Source: Gemmatimonadota bacterium (GTDB taxonomy: Bacteria; Latescibacterota; UBA2968; GCA-2709665). From it: 64,000 nucleotides of DNA. The stretch covers positions 43,093 through 107,092 of the forward strand of contig JAPPFJ010000009.1 of the NCBI GenBank assembly GCA_028877215.1. The letters are read 5' to 3'. This document shows positions 1 through 7,399 of the stretch, one piece after another (within the stretch, counting starts at the first letter, position 1; the number at the start of each line of letters is the position of its first letter). A program made the translations under genes and the position numbers. The notes under the pieces are model-generated. The model saw only the letters and a list, made by a program, of their open reading frames with translations. It was not told the DNA's origin and ran no database searches.

Positions 1-2
1 CG

Positions 3-515
3 TTCCTCAGGCAGACCTTTCCAAAGACGTGGATTCTGGACCCGTGCCCCCTGCCGCCGCACGCCGTTATTCCCGGGTTGAGCGTGGACGGCCGACGTTT
101 CGGAGACTGGCAGGAACTCGGCTCCTTGGGACAGAAACATCGCCGCTTTGTGATCAAGCCGTCCGGTTTCTCGGACCAGGCCTGGGGCAGCCGCGGCGTA
201 GCCGTCGGCCACGACATGTCGGAGTCGGACTGGCAGTCCACTATCGAGTCCGCGCTTGCCGACTTTCCCGGGTCGCCCCACATTTTGCAGGAGTTTCACA
301 CGGGTTCCCGCTTCTCGGTGGCGTACTACGATTTCGATACGGATCGCATGATGCGCCTCAGGGGGCGGGTGCGCATCCAGCCCTATTATTTCGTAGTCGA
401 GGGCCGGCCTGTCCTGTCGGGCGTGCAGGCCACGGTTTGTCCGCCGGACAAGAAAGTACTGCACGGGATGGTCGATGCGGTGGTGATGCCGGGAGGGGTG
501 GAGGATCGCCAGTGA
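3..515 (+). CDS. ATP-grasp-like protein, 3' part only
   Basis: The reading frame is open from the window edge (codons from base 3) to the TGA at 513-515, so the gene begins upstream; the ATG at 78 in the ORF track is internal. About 170 residues are visible. The segment with FVIKPSGFSDQAWGSRGV followed by an acidic helix and HILQEFH looks like the nucleotide-binding half of an ATP-grasp fold (Lys-Pro then a Gly/Ser-rich loop). This is inference from pattern. The stop lies 20 bases before larE, so the two are probably co-transcribed. Substrate unknown; an amide-ligase-like role is only a guess. Confidence 0.55.
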   Translation, partial: FLRQTFPKTWILDPCPLPPHAVIPGLSVDGRRFGDWQELGSLGQKHRRFVIKPSGFSDQAWGSRGVAVGHDMSESDWQSTIESALADFPGSPHILQEFHTGSRFSVAYYDFDTDRMMRLRGRVRIQPYYFVVEGRPVLSGVQATVCPPDKKVLHGMVDAVVMPGGVEDRQ

Positions 516-535
516 CGTCGGCAGTGGAACGACAT

Positions 536-1390
536 ATGAGTGAAGACGACAGGTCGGGCCTTTTGCAGGCCGAAGAGAAACTGCGCCGGCTCGAGGAACT
601 CCTCGGGCGCATGGGGAGTGTGGTCGTGGCGTTCTCCGGGGGCGTGGACAGCACGTTTCTGGCGGCGGCGGCGCACAGGGTGCTGGGTACGAAGGCGATT
701 GCGGTGACGGCGGTCTCGGCCAGCTACGCCGCCGGCGAACTCGAGAACGCGCGTGCGCTCGCGGACCGTATCGGCATTTCAATGGAAGTGGTGCACACCC
801 GGGAGATGGAGAATCCGGACTACGTAAAGAACGAGCCCGACCGATGCTACCATTGCAAGACGGCGCTTGCCGACAAGCTGGATGAAGTCCTCGAAAAGTA
901 TGGGGGAAGGTATCGATTTCTGGTTTACGGGGCCATCGCGGACGACGTGGGTGACTTCAGGCCGGGCATGACGGCTGCGCGGGACCGGGGCGTGCGGGCT
1001 CCGATGGTGGAGGTGGGCATGACAAAGGTGGATATTCGCCTGTTGTCCAGAAGCTGGGAATTGCCCACCTGGGATCGCCCGGCGTCGGCCTGCCTGTCGT
1101 CCCGCATTTCCTATGGTACCCCCGTGACCGCGGAAGCGCTGTCGATGGTTGACCGGGCCGAGGCATATCTCAAGACGCTGGGATTCAGCCTGGTCCGGGT
1201 ACGCCACCATGACGATATCGCCCGCATTGAAGTTTCACCCGAGGAGATCGGCCGATTTTTCCTGGACGGACTCGTCGACCGGGTCGTGGCGCACCTGAAG
1301 GAAATCGGATATCGATACGTCACGCTGGATATGCAGGGATACCGCAGCGGGAGTTTGAACGAAGCGTTTCTCAACATTCAACCCAGGTGA
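536..1390 (+). CDS. larE: ATP-dependent sacrificial sulfur transferase LarE
   Basis: The 284-residue protein has the PP-loop ATP pyrophosphatase motif SGGVDS at residues 34-39, the CYHCK cysteine pair, and the ACLSSRISYG segment that carries the sulfur-donating cysteine in LarE proteins. In the family, LarE adenylates and then sulfurates the pyridinium biscarboxylate precursor of the nickel-pincer cofactor of lactate racemase and related enzymes. No larA, larB or larC lies in this window, so the client enzyme must be elsewhere. The ORF track extends to base 29, but that part runs through the preceding gene. I chose the ATG at 536 because the protein starts there like other family members; the ribosome site is weak. 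Confidence 0.9.
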   Translation: MSEDDRSGLLQAEEKLRRLEELLGRMGSVVVAFSGGVDSTFLAAAAHRVLGTKAIAVTAVSASYAAGELENARALADRIGISMEVVHTREMENPDYVKNEPDRCYHCKTALADKLDEVLEKYGGRYRFLVYGAIADDVGDFRPGMTAARDRGVRAPMVEVGMTKVDIRLLSRSWELPTWDRPASACLSSRISYGTPVTAEALSMVDRAEAYLKTLGFSLVRVRHHDDIARIEVSPEEIGRFFLDGLVDRVVAHLKEIGYRYVTLDMQGYRSGSLNEAFLNIQPR

Positions 1391-1430
1391 ACAGCTTCAA
1401 AGGACCAGAAGCATATACGGGACCTGAACA

Positions 1431-2003
1431 GTGGCACTCCTCGAAATAAAGAAATTCGGCTGCCCGACACTCAGAAGGAGGGCGCGGCGGGTAGAAGCGA
1501 TTACGGTAGACGTGCGCACCCTCGTGGACGATATGTTCGAGACAATGTACGCTGCGGAGGGGATAGGGCTGGCGGCGCCCCAGGTTGGCGTAAGTCTGTG
1601 TGTGGTGGTCCTGGACGTCAGCCCCGGCGATCCGGAGGCCGAGGCAACGGCTTTGATCAACCCGGAGCTGAGCCAGGGTGAGGGCGAGGTCGTCGGAGAG
1701 GAGGGGTGCCTGAGCCTGCCGGGCGTTGTGGGAGACGTCAAACGCCTGGCGCAGGTCCGGGTCGACGCCCTGGACAGGGACGGAAACGCCTTCAGCGCGG
1801 TGATGTCGGATATTTCGGCCCGCGCTGTTCAGCACGAGGTCGACCACCTGAACGGCGTTCTGGTGACGGATCACTTCAGCGCAATCAAACGGAACCTCCT
1901 GCGCAGCCAACTCGTTGCGTTGAAACGCGAAGGCAGCCGCCAGAGGCGTGGGCCGATCCACGTGGATCCGGTCCCCGCGGACAGTTCGAGAGCCCCCACG
2001 TGA
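1431..2003 (+). CDS. def: Peptide deformylase
   Basis: All three deformylase motifs are present in the 190-residue protein: GIGLAAPQVG (from residue 44), EGCLSLPG with the metal-binding Cys93, and QHEVDHLNG with His135, Glu136 and His139. It removes the N-terminal formyl group from nascent proteins in the cytosol, using a metal held by Cys and two His. The C-terminal tail after residue 165 is basic and somewhat longer than in minimal deformylases. Translation starts at a GTG 40 bases after larE, and the stop overlaps the next gene start in a GTGA, indicating translational coupling with the PHP gene. No fmt gene is adjacent. Confidence 0.95.
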   Translation: MALLEIKKFGCPTLRRRARRVEAITVDVRTLVDDMFETMYAAEGIGLAAPQVGVSLCVVVLDVSPGDPEAEATALINPELSQGEGEVVGEEGCLSLPGVVGDVKRLAQVRVDALDRDGNAFSAVMSDISARAVQHEVDHLNGVLVTDHFSAIKRNLLRSQLVALKREGSRQRRGPIHVDPVPADSSRAPT

Positions 2004-2830
2004 ACCAGCGCATTGATCTGCATCTGCACTCGACCTGCTCCGACGGGACATCCACGCCGAGGAAGGTTGTTCGCCGGGCCGCGGAAGCCGGACTCAGCGT
2101 GATCAGTCTGACGGATCACGACTCGACCGAGGGTGTAGCAGAGGCGCAGGACGAAGGCGCCCGGCTGGGCGTCGAAGTGGTGCCGGGAACCGAGCTGAGC
2201 GCAAGGAACGACGGTACCGACGTGCATATTCTGGGGTACTTCATCGATCCGGATCACCCGGATCTGATCTCGTGGCTCGACACCTTTCGACAGGCCAGGC
2301 TGCAGCGGGCGGAACGAATCGTGAGGAAGCTGAATCGCATGGGGTTGCGCGTGCCCCTCGAGCAGGTTCTGGCCAGGGCGGGACCCGGCGCGATAGGACG
2401 ACCGCATATTGCCGATGTGATGGTGGAAGAAGGCCTGGTTTTTTCGGTCGACGAAGCGTTCCATAAATACCTCGGGTATTCGAAGCCGGCTTATGTCGAC
2501 AAATACTCGCAGTCGCCCGCCCGGGCCATCCAGGTGATCAGGGCCGCCGGCGGGCTGGCATGCCTTGCCCACCCCGGGTTGTATCGGCGGGACGACCTGA
2601 TTCCGGACATGATATCCGCCGGGCTGGACGGTATCGAGGTGCGGCACACCAAGCACAATGCCTCGCAGGTCGCCAGATACTCGAATATTGCAGCGGAGAA
2701 CAACCTCCTGTGCACCGGAGGCTCCGATTGCCATGGCGACGGCAGGGGGAATCCGATAATCGGAACCGTGGATGTGCCGATGTCCTACGTGGAAGCGATG
2801 AGGGAACGCTTGAAATCTGGAGGAAACTGA
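2000..2830 (+). CDS. PHP-domain phosphoesterase (TrpH/RNase AM-like)
   Basis: The 276-residue protein carries the PHP motif series: DLHLHSTCSDGT at the N-terminus, LTDHDS, PGTELSA, IGRPHIADVMVEEG, LAHPG and GGSDCHG near the C-terminus. These His and Asp residues form the trinuclear metal site. Family members (YciV/TrpH) hydrolyse 3',5'-nucleoside bisphosphates or act as 5'-3' RNA exonucleases; which applies here cannot be told from sequence. The track ORF starts at 1706 but that part overlaps def in another frame. The GTG at 2000, overlapping the def stop in GTGA, gives the normal family N-terminus. Confidence 0.88.
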   Translation: MNQRIDLHLHSTCSDGTSTPRKVVRRAAEAGLSVISLTDHDSTEGVAEAQDEGARLGVEVVPGTELSARNDGTDVHILGYFIDPDHPDLISWLDTFRQARLQRAERIVRKLNRMGLRVPLEQVLARAGPGAIGRPHIADVMVEEGLVFSVDEAFHKYLGYSKPAYVDKYSQSPARAIQVIRAAGGLACLAHPGLYRRDDLIPDMISAGLDGIEVRHTKHNASQVARYSNIAAENNLLCTGGSDCHGDGRGNPIIGTVDVPMSYVEAMRERLKSGGN

Positions 2831-2917
2831 GTTTGCTTTGCGGCGACCTGGGCCGCGCGTTCGCCTGGTGCATACGTCGCCGGAAGCACGACGACTGAGT
2901 CTGGATGGTGCAATCCG

Positions 2918-3898
2918 ATGCTGCCGGACAGGGCTTTTTTTGACGAAAACCGGGCCGATCTCTATTTTTTGAACACTCGCGAGGTGCTGTCGCGGGAGGG
3001 GATCGATCCGGTTGTTACGATGGAGGTGTTTCCCAACGGGCACGGTACGCTTTGCGGCATGGCCGAGGTGCTCGAGAATCTGGCTGAGGTCTTGCCCGAG
3101 GATGCGTCCGTCTGGGCGCTGGGCGAGGGTCAGCCGATGACCCGAAAGGAAGTCGTACTCCGTATAAGGGCGCGTTACAGCAGCTTTGGCGTCTATGAGA
3201 CCGCCTATCTCGGTACGCTTGCCCAGAAGAGCGGCTGGGCGACGGCGGCGCGGGCCTGCGTGGAGGCAGCGGCGGGTATTCCGGTGATCAGCTTCGGCGC
3301 ACGGCACGTCCATCCGGCGATTTCGGATCAGATGGAATATTCCGCACTGGTTGGCGGGTGTTCCGGTTGTGCCACACCGGCGGGGGCGCGGTTGGCAGGC
3401 CACGAGCCGACGGGCACCATGCCTCATGCGCTGATGTTGATCATGGGTGACACGCTGACGGCGGCCAGGGCCTTCGACCGACACATGCCGGAATCGATCC
3501 GGCGCATCGTGCTGGCGGATACGTTTATGGACGAGATGGAGGAGAGCGTGCGGTTGGCGCGGAAGATGGGTGGACGGCTGCTGGGCGTGCGCCTTGACAC
3601 ACCCTCTGAGCTGGGCGGCGTGACGCCCGATCTCGTGAGTCGGGTTCGAAGCGGGCTGGATCGCGCGGGGCATCGGGAGGTGAAGATCTACGTGAGCGGC
3701 GGAATGACGCCGGAGCGCATCCGGGAGTTCGTGGCGAAAGGTTCCGCGGTGGACGGGTTCGGCGTAGGCAGCGCAATTAGCGGCGCCTCTCCCATCGATT
3801 TTACGTCCGATATCAAGGCCGTCGGAAGGCGGTCGGTGGCGAAGCGGGGGCGTAAGCCGGGGTTGACGGAGAATACCAGGCTCAGAAGCGTGCATTGA
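2918..3898 (+). CDS. pncB: Nicotinate phosphoribosyltransferase, archaeal/PncB2-like type
   Basis: The 326-residue protein contains GARHVHPAISDQMEYSA, the conserved His-bearing segment of the type II phosphoribosyltransferase barrel, then GTMPHALMLIMGDT and the C-terminal VSGGMTPERI and GFGVGSAI phosphate-binding turns. The family converts nicotinate plus PRPP to nicotinate mononucleotide in NAD salvage. A related family (quinolinate phosphoribosyltransferase) shares the fold, but the ARHVHP and HEPTGTMPHA segments fit nicotinate enzymes. An 87-base gap with no recognisable gene separates it from the PHP gene; start ATG as in the track. Confidence 0.82.
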   Translation: MLPDRAFFDENRADLYFLNTREVLSREGIDPVVTMEVFPNGHGTLCGMAEVLENLAEVLPEDASVWALGEGQPMTRKEVVLRIRARYSSFGVYETAYLGTLAQKSGWATAARACVEAAAGIPVISFGARHVHPAISDQMEYSALVGGCSGCATPAGARLAGHEPTGTMPHALMLIMGDTLTAARAFDRHMPESIRRIVLADTFMDEMEESVRLARKMGGRLLGVRLDTPSELGGVTPDLVSRVRSGLDRAGHREVKIYVSGGMTPERIREFVAKGSAVDGFGVGSAISGASPIDFTSDIKAVGRRSVAKRGRKPGLTENTRLRSVH

Positions 3899-3934
3899 CG
3901 AAACACGCCCTCCGCCGCCGGTATCTCCGATATG

Positions 3935-4004
3935 AGAAGCTGTTTGAAAATTCCCGGTGAGTCCCGCGCGCGCGAAGCCCGCTTGCAGTTTTAAGACAGC
4001 TTCT
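3935..4004. repeat. Short terminal-inverted-repeat element (MITE-like), copy 1
   Basis: A 70-bp element begins with AGAAGCTGTTTGAAAATTCC and ends with its imperfect inverse complement (GTTTTAAGACAGCTTCT). Between the ends lies a GC-rich CGCGCGCG segment. A longer relative with the same ends lies at 11470-11602. It sits between pncB and moaD and may serve as a hairpin terminator or a non-autonomous mobile element. No transposase is present. Confidence 0.6.
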
Positions 4005-4024
4005 GTAAGAAGTGGAGAAGGAAT

Positions 4025-4327
4025 ATGGAGGTCAAGGTCCTGTTTTTCGCGTCGTGCAGGGATCTGGTCGGGACGCCGGAGGCGTCTGTTTCGCTGCCCG
4101 AGCGGGCCAGCGTCGCCGACCTGCTGGCGCGGTTGGCGGAGGAGCATCCCCGGTTGCAGGAAATGGAAGGCAGTCTGATGGTATCGGTCAACCAGGCGTA
4201 CGTGGATCGGACCCGGTGGCTCAGTGACGGGGACGAGGTGGCGTTCATCCCGCCGGTAAGCGGGGGAGCATCGGCCGACGGCATCGCAGGAGACGGGTCG
4301 GGGGAAGGAAGAACCCATGTCCGGTGA
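4025..4327 (+). CDS. moaD: Molybdopterin synthase sulfur carrier subunit MoaD, with C-terminal extension
   Basis: Residues 1-81 are a ubiquitin-like MoaD with the usual N-terminus VKVLFFASCRDLVG and end in VSGG exactly at residues 80-81, the normal family length. MoaD must end in Gly-Gly so that MoeB can adenylate it and a thiocarboxylate can form. Here the frame continues 19 residues (ASADGIAGDG...) and stops 11 bases inside moaE. A good ribosome site (GAGAAGGA) precedes the ATG. The tail must be trimmed by a protease for function, or it reflects a sequencing error or a recent stop-codon loss. Coupled with moaE by overlap. Confidence 0.85.
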   Translation: MEVKVLFFASCRDLVGTPEASVSLPERASVADLLARLAEEHPRLQEMEGSLMVSVNQAYVDRTRWLSDGDEVAFIPPVSGGASADGIAGDGSGEGRTHVR

Positions 4328-4769
4328 TCTGTACCGCATTCAGGAAGGACCCATTTTGGCCGACGCGCTGCACGACGCCGTGCTGAGAGATTCGGATGGC
4401 GCGGTGGCGACCTTCGCGGGGGTGGTGCGAGACCATTCGATGGGGCGTCGGACCAGCTATCTGGTGTACGATGCCTACAGGGAAATGGCGGAAAAGAAAA
4501 TGGAGGAGATCGGCCGGGAGGTGAAGGGAAAGTGGGAGGTGGACCGGGTGGGCATGCTGCATCGGGTGGGGCGATTGGAGATCGGAGAGACCAGCGTGCT
4601 GATTGCGATATCCGCGCCGCACCGCAAGGCGGCCCTGGAGGCCTGCCATTACGCGATCGACCGGCTGAAGGAAACCGTGCCTATCTGGAAAAAGGAGGTA
4701 TGGACGGACGGCGAAGAATGGATTGAAGGCGATCCGTCGGCCGCAGGAAACACAGCGGTCAACAGATAA
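4317..4769 (+). CDS. moaE: Molybdopterin synthase catalytic subunit MoaE
   Basis: The 150-residue protein shows the MoaE motif order: AVATFAGVVRDHS, TSYLVYDAYREMAEKKM, LHRVGRLEIGE, APHRKAALEACHYAID and VPIWKKE with the active-site lysines. With MoaD it converts precursor Z (cPMP) to molybdopterin by adding two sulfur atoms. It overlaps moaD by 11 bases, the typical tight pairing of the two subunits. The last roughly 12 residues after EEWIEGD are a non-conserved tail. Confidence 0.93.
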   Translation: MSGDLYRIQEGPILADALHDAVLRDSDGAVATFAGVVRDHSMGRRTSYLVYDAYREMAEKKMEEIGREVKGKWEVDRVGMLHRVGRLEIGETSVLIAISAPHRKAALEACHYAIDRLKETVPIWKKEVWTDGEEWIEGDPSAAGNTAVNR

Positions 4770-4827
4770 CAGTCAGCTGTCAGCGGCAAGATCGCAAATC
4801 CACGAGACGGTCCTTTCAGGTCTATCT

Positions 4828-4859
4828 GACCCGCCGCCCGGTCTGGGTGGGGGGTTTTT
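4828..4859 (+). terminator. Possible Rho-independent terminator after moaE
   Basis: CCCGCC and GGTGGG can pair (one G-U) around a 10-base loop and are followed by a G run and TTTTT. It lies 60 bases after the moaE stop and before the next + strand gene. The stem is short, so this is tentative. Confidence 0.45.
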
Positions 4860-5014
4860 CCGTGTTATTCCGTCCATCTCCGTAGTCCGGAAGTTTCTGA
4901 CGCGCTTGCAGGCCACCCAATTCCAATTTGCGCCACTGAGGTGATTCACGGAAAAACCGGCCCCCCGCCGAGTCACGTGAATTTGAAAAAGGACGTAAAT
5001 AACAGGAAACAGAT

Positions 5015-5878
5015 TTGAAGACTGTCCTATACCTTCGCCATCTGCCGGGAATCATCCTGTCCCTGTGCGCCGCCTTACTTCTGACGAGTCCACTTGCAAT
5101 CGATCAGGTTGCCGCCCGGCAGGCGTCGCCGGATCGTCGAGCGTCATCACAGGCGGACTCGACTGCCCGGCAGGGGCCTCGACAGTATACGTTCCGCATC
5201 ATAAACACGTATCCCCACGATCACGGCGCGTTTACCCAGGGGCTCGTCTATGAGGACGGCTTCCTGTACGAGGGAACCGGGCTCTACGGTCGGTCCTCGT
5301 TGCGCAAGGTCGTACTCGAAACCGGCGAGGTCACGCGGATTCAGCCGCTGGAATCCCGCTATTTCGGCGAAGGGATTACGATTTTCGGCAATCGCATCAT
5401 TCAATTGACGTGGGTGGCGCGGACCGGATTTGTCTACAACAGAGAGACATTCGAACGCCTGCGGTCGTTCACCTATTCATCCGAGGGGTGGGGGATCACG
5501 CACGACGGCCGGCGGCTGATCGTGAGCGATGGGACGCCGACGCTGTATTTCAGAGATCCCGACACGTTCGAGGAGGTGGGGCGGGTGGAAGTCCGGGACA
5601 ATACAGGACCGGTGACCCGGCTCAATGAACTGGAATACGTAGAGGGTGAAATCTACGCCAATGTCTGGGAATCGGACCAGATCGCGAGGATCGACCCGGA
5701 GTCCGGCAGGGTGGTGGGCTGGATCGACTTGGCGGGATTGATGCCCGGAAGGGAACGACTCGGTGCGGATGCCGCGCTGAACGGAATTGCGTATGACGGG
5801 TATGGGAAGCGCCTGTTCGTGACAGGAAAACGATGGCCGAAGCTGTTCGAGATTGAAGTGGTGCGCAGAAAAGAGTGA
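5015..5878 (+). CDS. Secreted glutaminyl-peptide cyclotransferase (glutamine cyclotransferase)
   Basis: The 287-residue protein starts with a signal peptide (basic LRH then a hydrophobic stretch IILSLCAALLLTSPLA), so it is exported. The mature part matches the plant/bacterial-type glutamine cyclotransferase: TYPHDHGAFTQGLVYEDG, LYEGTGLYGRSSLRKV, YFGEGITIF, QLTWVARTGFVY, GWGITHDG, LNELEYVEG, YANVWESDQIARID and LNGIAYD. This beta-propeller enzyme cyclises N-terminal glutamine of peptides to pyroglutamate. Start is a TTG preceded by ACAGGAAAC; no better upstream start exists. It ends at a convergent double hairpin shared with the opposite operon. Confidence 0.9.
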   Translation: MKTVLYLRHLPGIILSLCAALLLTSPLAIDQVAARQASPDRRASSQADSTARQGPRQYTFRIINTYPHDHGAFTQGLVYEDGFLYEGTGLYGRSSLRKVVLETGEVTRIQPLESRYFGEGITIFGNRIIQLTWVARTGFVYNRETFERLRSFTYSSEGWGITHDGRRLIVSDGTPTLYFRDPDTFEEVGRVEVRDNTGPVTRLNELEYVEGEIYANVWESDQIARIDPESGRVVGWIDLAGLMPGRERLGADAALNGIAYDGYGKRLFVTGKRWPKLFEIEVVRRKE

Positions 5879-5901
5879 TTCGGATTGACAAGGCACGGGA
5901 T

Positions 5902-5949
5902 CCCGGGGCTCTGCCCCGGGAATTGGAGGCGCGGCGCAAGCCGCGCCTC
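5902..5949. terminator. Double hairpin between convergent genes (bidirectional terminator)
   Basis: Two perfect inverted repeats lie back to back: CCCGGGGC-TCT-GCCCCGGG (5902-5920) and GAGGCGCGGC-GCAA-GCCGCGCCTC (5926-5949), the second with a GCAA tetraloop. They separate the end of the glutaminyl cyclase gene (+) from the end of the lyase operon (-) and reach the stop codon of the latter. The tails are not U-rich, so roadblock or Rho-assisted action is also possible. Confidence 0.6.
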
Positions 5950-7336
5950 ATTTGTTGTGGCGCCATTTGAGGAGCGTGCCGATGTCCATCAGATACGTGG
6001 AGTCTGATTTGTCGCGATCCGGGCGATCCCTGAGGGATTCGACTCTTCCGGTGGTGGATCGGCAGAGCCCATTGAAGACATTCGCGGGTACTTCGATGCG
6101 GTTGTGGGTCTTGTAGAAGGCGCGAACGAGTTCCGACCGGGCGGGAATCATGGTCCCCGTGGGCGTGCCTGCGCCGTCGATACGAAAGTCCCGGTCGTAT
6201 TCCCAGCCCATGCAATAGTCTCCAGTGCGCGTCTGAAGGAACGTGGCGAAATTGAGGGCCGCGCAGAGGCGGTCCCTTAGTGGATCGGAAAAGGGATGGT
6301 CGACGGGGAGGACGTCGTAGAGCGAAGCGAGGCCGTTGGCGGTGATGGACTGATAGCCGATATGGAAATTGTGACCCGGCCAGCCGCCTCGGGGCAGTTG
6401 CGCGAAGAAGACGCCGCCGCGCGTTCGCCAGATGGCCGTCTCCAGGTAACTTTCTTCTCCGGTGAACGCGTACAGCAGGGAAAGAAACCAGAGCGCGAAT
6501 GCATCGTAGTTGTTGTTTCCGGTAACGGGACAGGTCGTCGTCCAGTCCGCGGCCCGTCGAACGGCGTTGAGGTATGCCTCCTTTCCGGTAACCCGAAAGC
6601 CCTCCGCAAGGGCCAGGCCCGCCCAGCCCGTATCGTAGAAGTTGTCGCGCTGGTTCATCACGCCACCGGGAACGCCCGTGTACCACCAGCGGAAGGCGCC
6701 GTTCTCGTCCTGCTCCGCAAGGAGATAGTCCAGGCCGTCGACAGCCAGCTTCCGGTACTGCTCGTGGCCCAGCGCTTCGTAGCCGTACAGATAACCCAGG
6801 ATGACGTTCGAGGGACAGCGGTACGCGGGTTTCTCCGCATCCGTGACCGTACCCCAGCCGCCATCCGGGTTGCGGCACGCTTCGCATTCCGCATGCGCCG
6901 TCTGGAACGCCGCATCCAGCGTTCCGGCGTCTGTCGCGTCGAAGGCGTAGTTCGCATCGATAATGCGGTCGCGGGGCGCAACCGGAAAGCCGTCGGCCAG
7001 GCGGCGGCCGGGTACGACCACTTCAAACGATTCGGTGGCGATGGCCCTGAAGTTCTGCGCCCTGGAAAGGACCTGCGCCGTGATGAGATATGTTCCCGGT
7101 TGATAATCGGTTTCAAGGCCGCAGTCGAACCGGAGAACCGTGTGCCCGTCGTCCAGGTCCCGGTTGACCTCCCCGGATGAGTACCGCGTTGCGCCCAGGG
7201 GATCGTTGATCGCGAGCCGGGCCTGGACTGTCTGTTCGTCCATCCCGATCACGTGGAGGTCGATGGAGATCGTCTGTCCGGGAACGAAGCCGAAGCTCTT
7301 GTCGGGAATGGAAATGAGGAGACAGGGGTCCGGCAT
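5948..7336 (-). CDS. Alpha/alpha-barrel (six-hairpin glycosidase-like) protein with N-terminal beta domain
   Basis: The 462-residue protein has an N-terminal domain of about 100 residues with an Ig/macroglobulin-like pattern (FVPGQTISIDLHVIG, YQPGTYLITAQVLS). A helical region follows with repeated aromatic motifs (GYEALGHEQYRKLAVDGLDYLL, NFYDTGWAGLALAEGF, NYDAFALWFLSLLYAFTG, HIGYQSITANGLASLYDVLP) typical of alpha/alpha toroid glycoside hydrolases and lyases. I cannot assign a CAZy family or catalytic residues. No signal peptide is seen. It is the last gene of the - strand operon, 63 bases after the CocE-like gene; AAAGGA precedes the ATG. Confidence 0.7.
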   Translation of the reverse strand: MPDPCLLISIPDKSFGFVPGQTISIDLHVIGMDEQTVQARLAINDPLGATRYSSGEVNRDLDDGHTVLRFDCGLETDYQPGTYLITAQVLSRAQNFRAIATESFEVVVPGRRLADGFPVAPRDRIIDANYAFDATDAGTLDAAFQTAHAECEACRNPDGGWGTVTDAEKPAYRCPSNVILGYLYGYEALGHEQYRKLAVDGLDYLLAEQDENGAFRWWYTGVPGGVMNQRDNFYDTGWAGLALAEGFRVTGKEAYLNAVRRAADWTTTCPVTGNNNYDAFALWFLSLLYAFTGEESYLETAIWRTRGGVFFAQLPRGGWPGHNFHIGYQSITANGLASLYDVLPVDHPFSDPLRDRLCAALNFATFLQTRTGDYCMGWEYDRDFRIDGAGTPTGTMIPARSELVRAFYKTHNRIEVPANVFNGLCRSTTGRVESLRDRPDRDKSDSTYLMDIGTLLKWRHNK

Positions 7337-7399
7337 CTCGCAACGTCCTTTTCTCGGGTAGGGACGTCGTCGCCCTGCAGACGCTTCGTCGGTTCTCCG

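Noticed and set aside
29-535. N-terminal extension of larE to base 29
   Set aside because: The extension lies over the preceding gene in another frame and is not LarE-like; the family N-terminus begins at 536.
1871-4339. 822-residue ORF on the - strand
   Set aside because: Shadow of def, the PHP gene, pncB and moaD on the + strand, which all carry clear family motifs; the antisense protein is Arg/His/Pro-rich and unlike any family.
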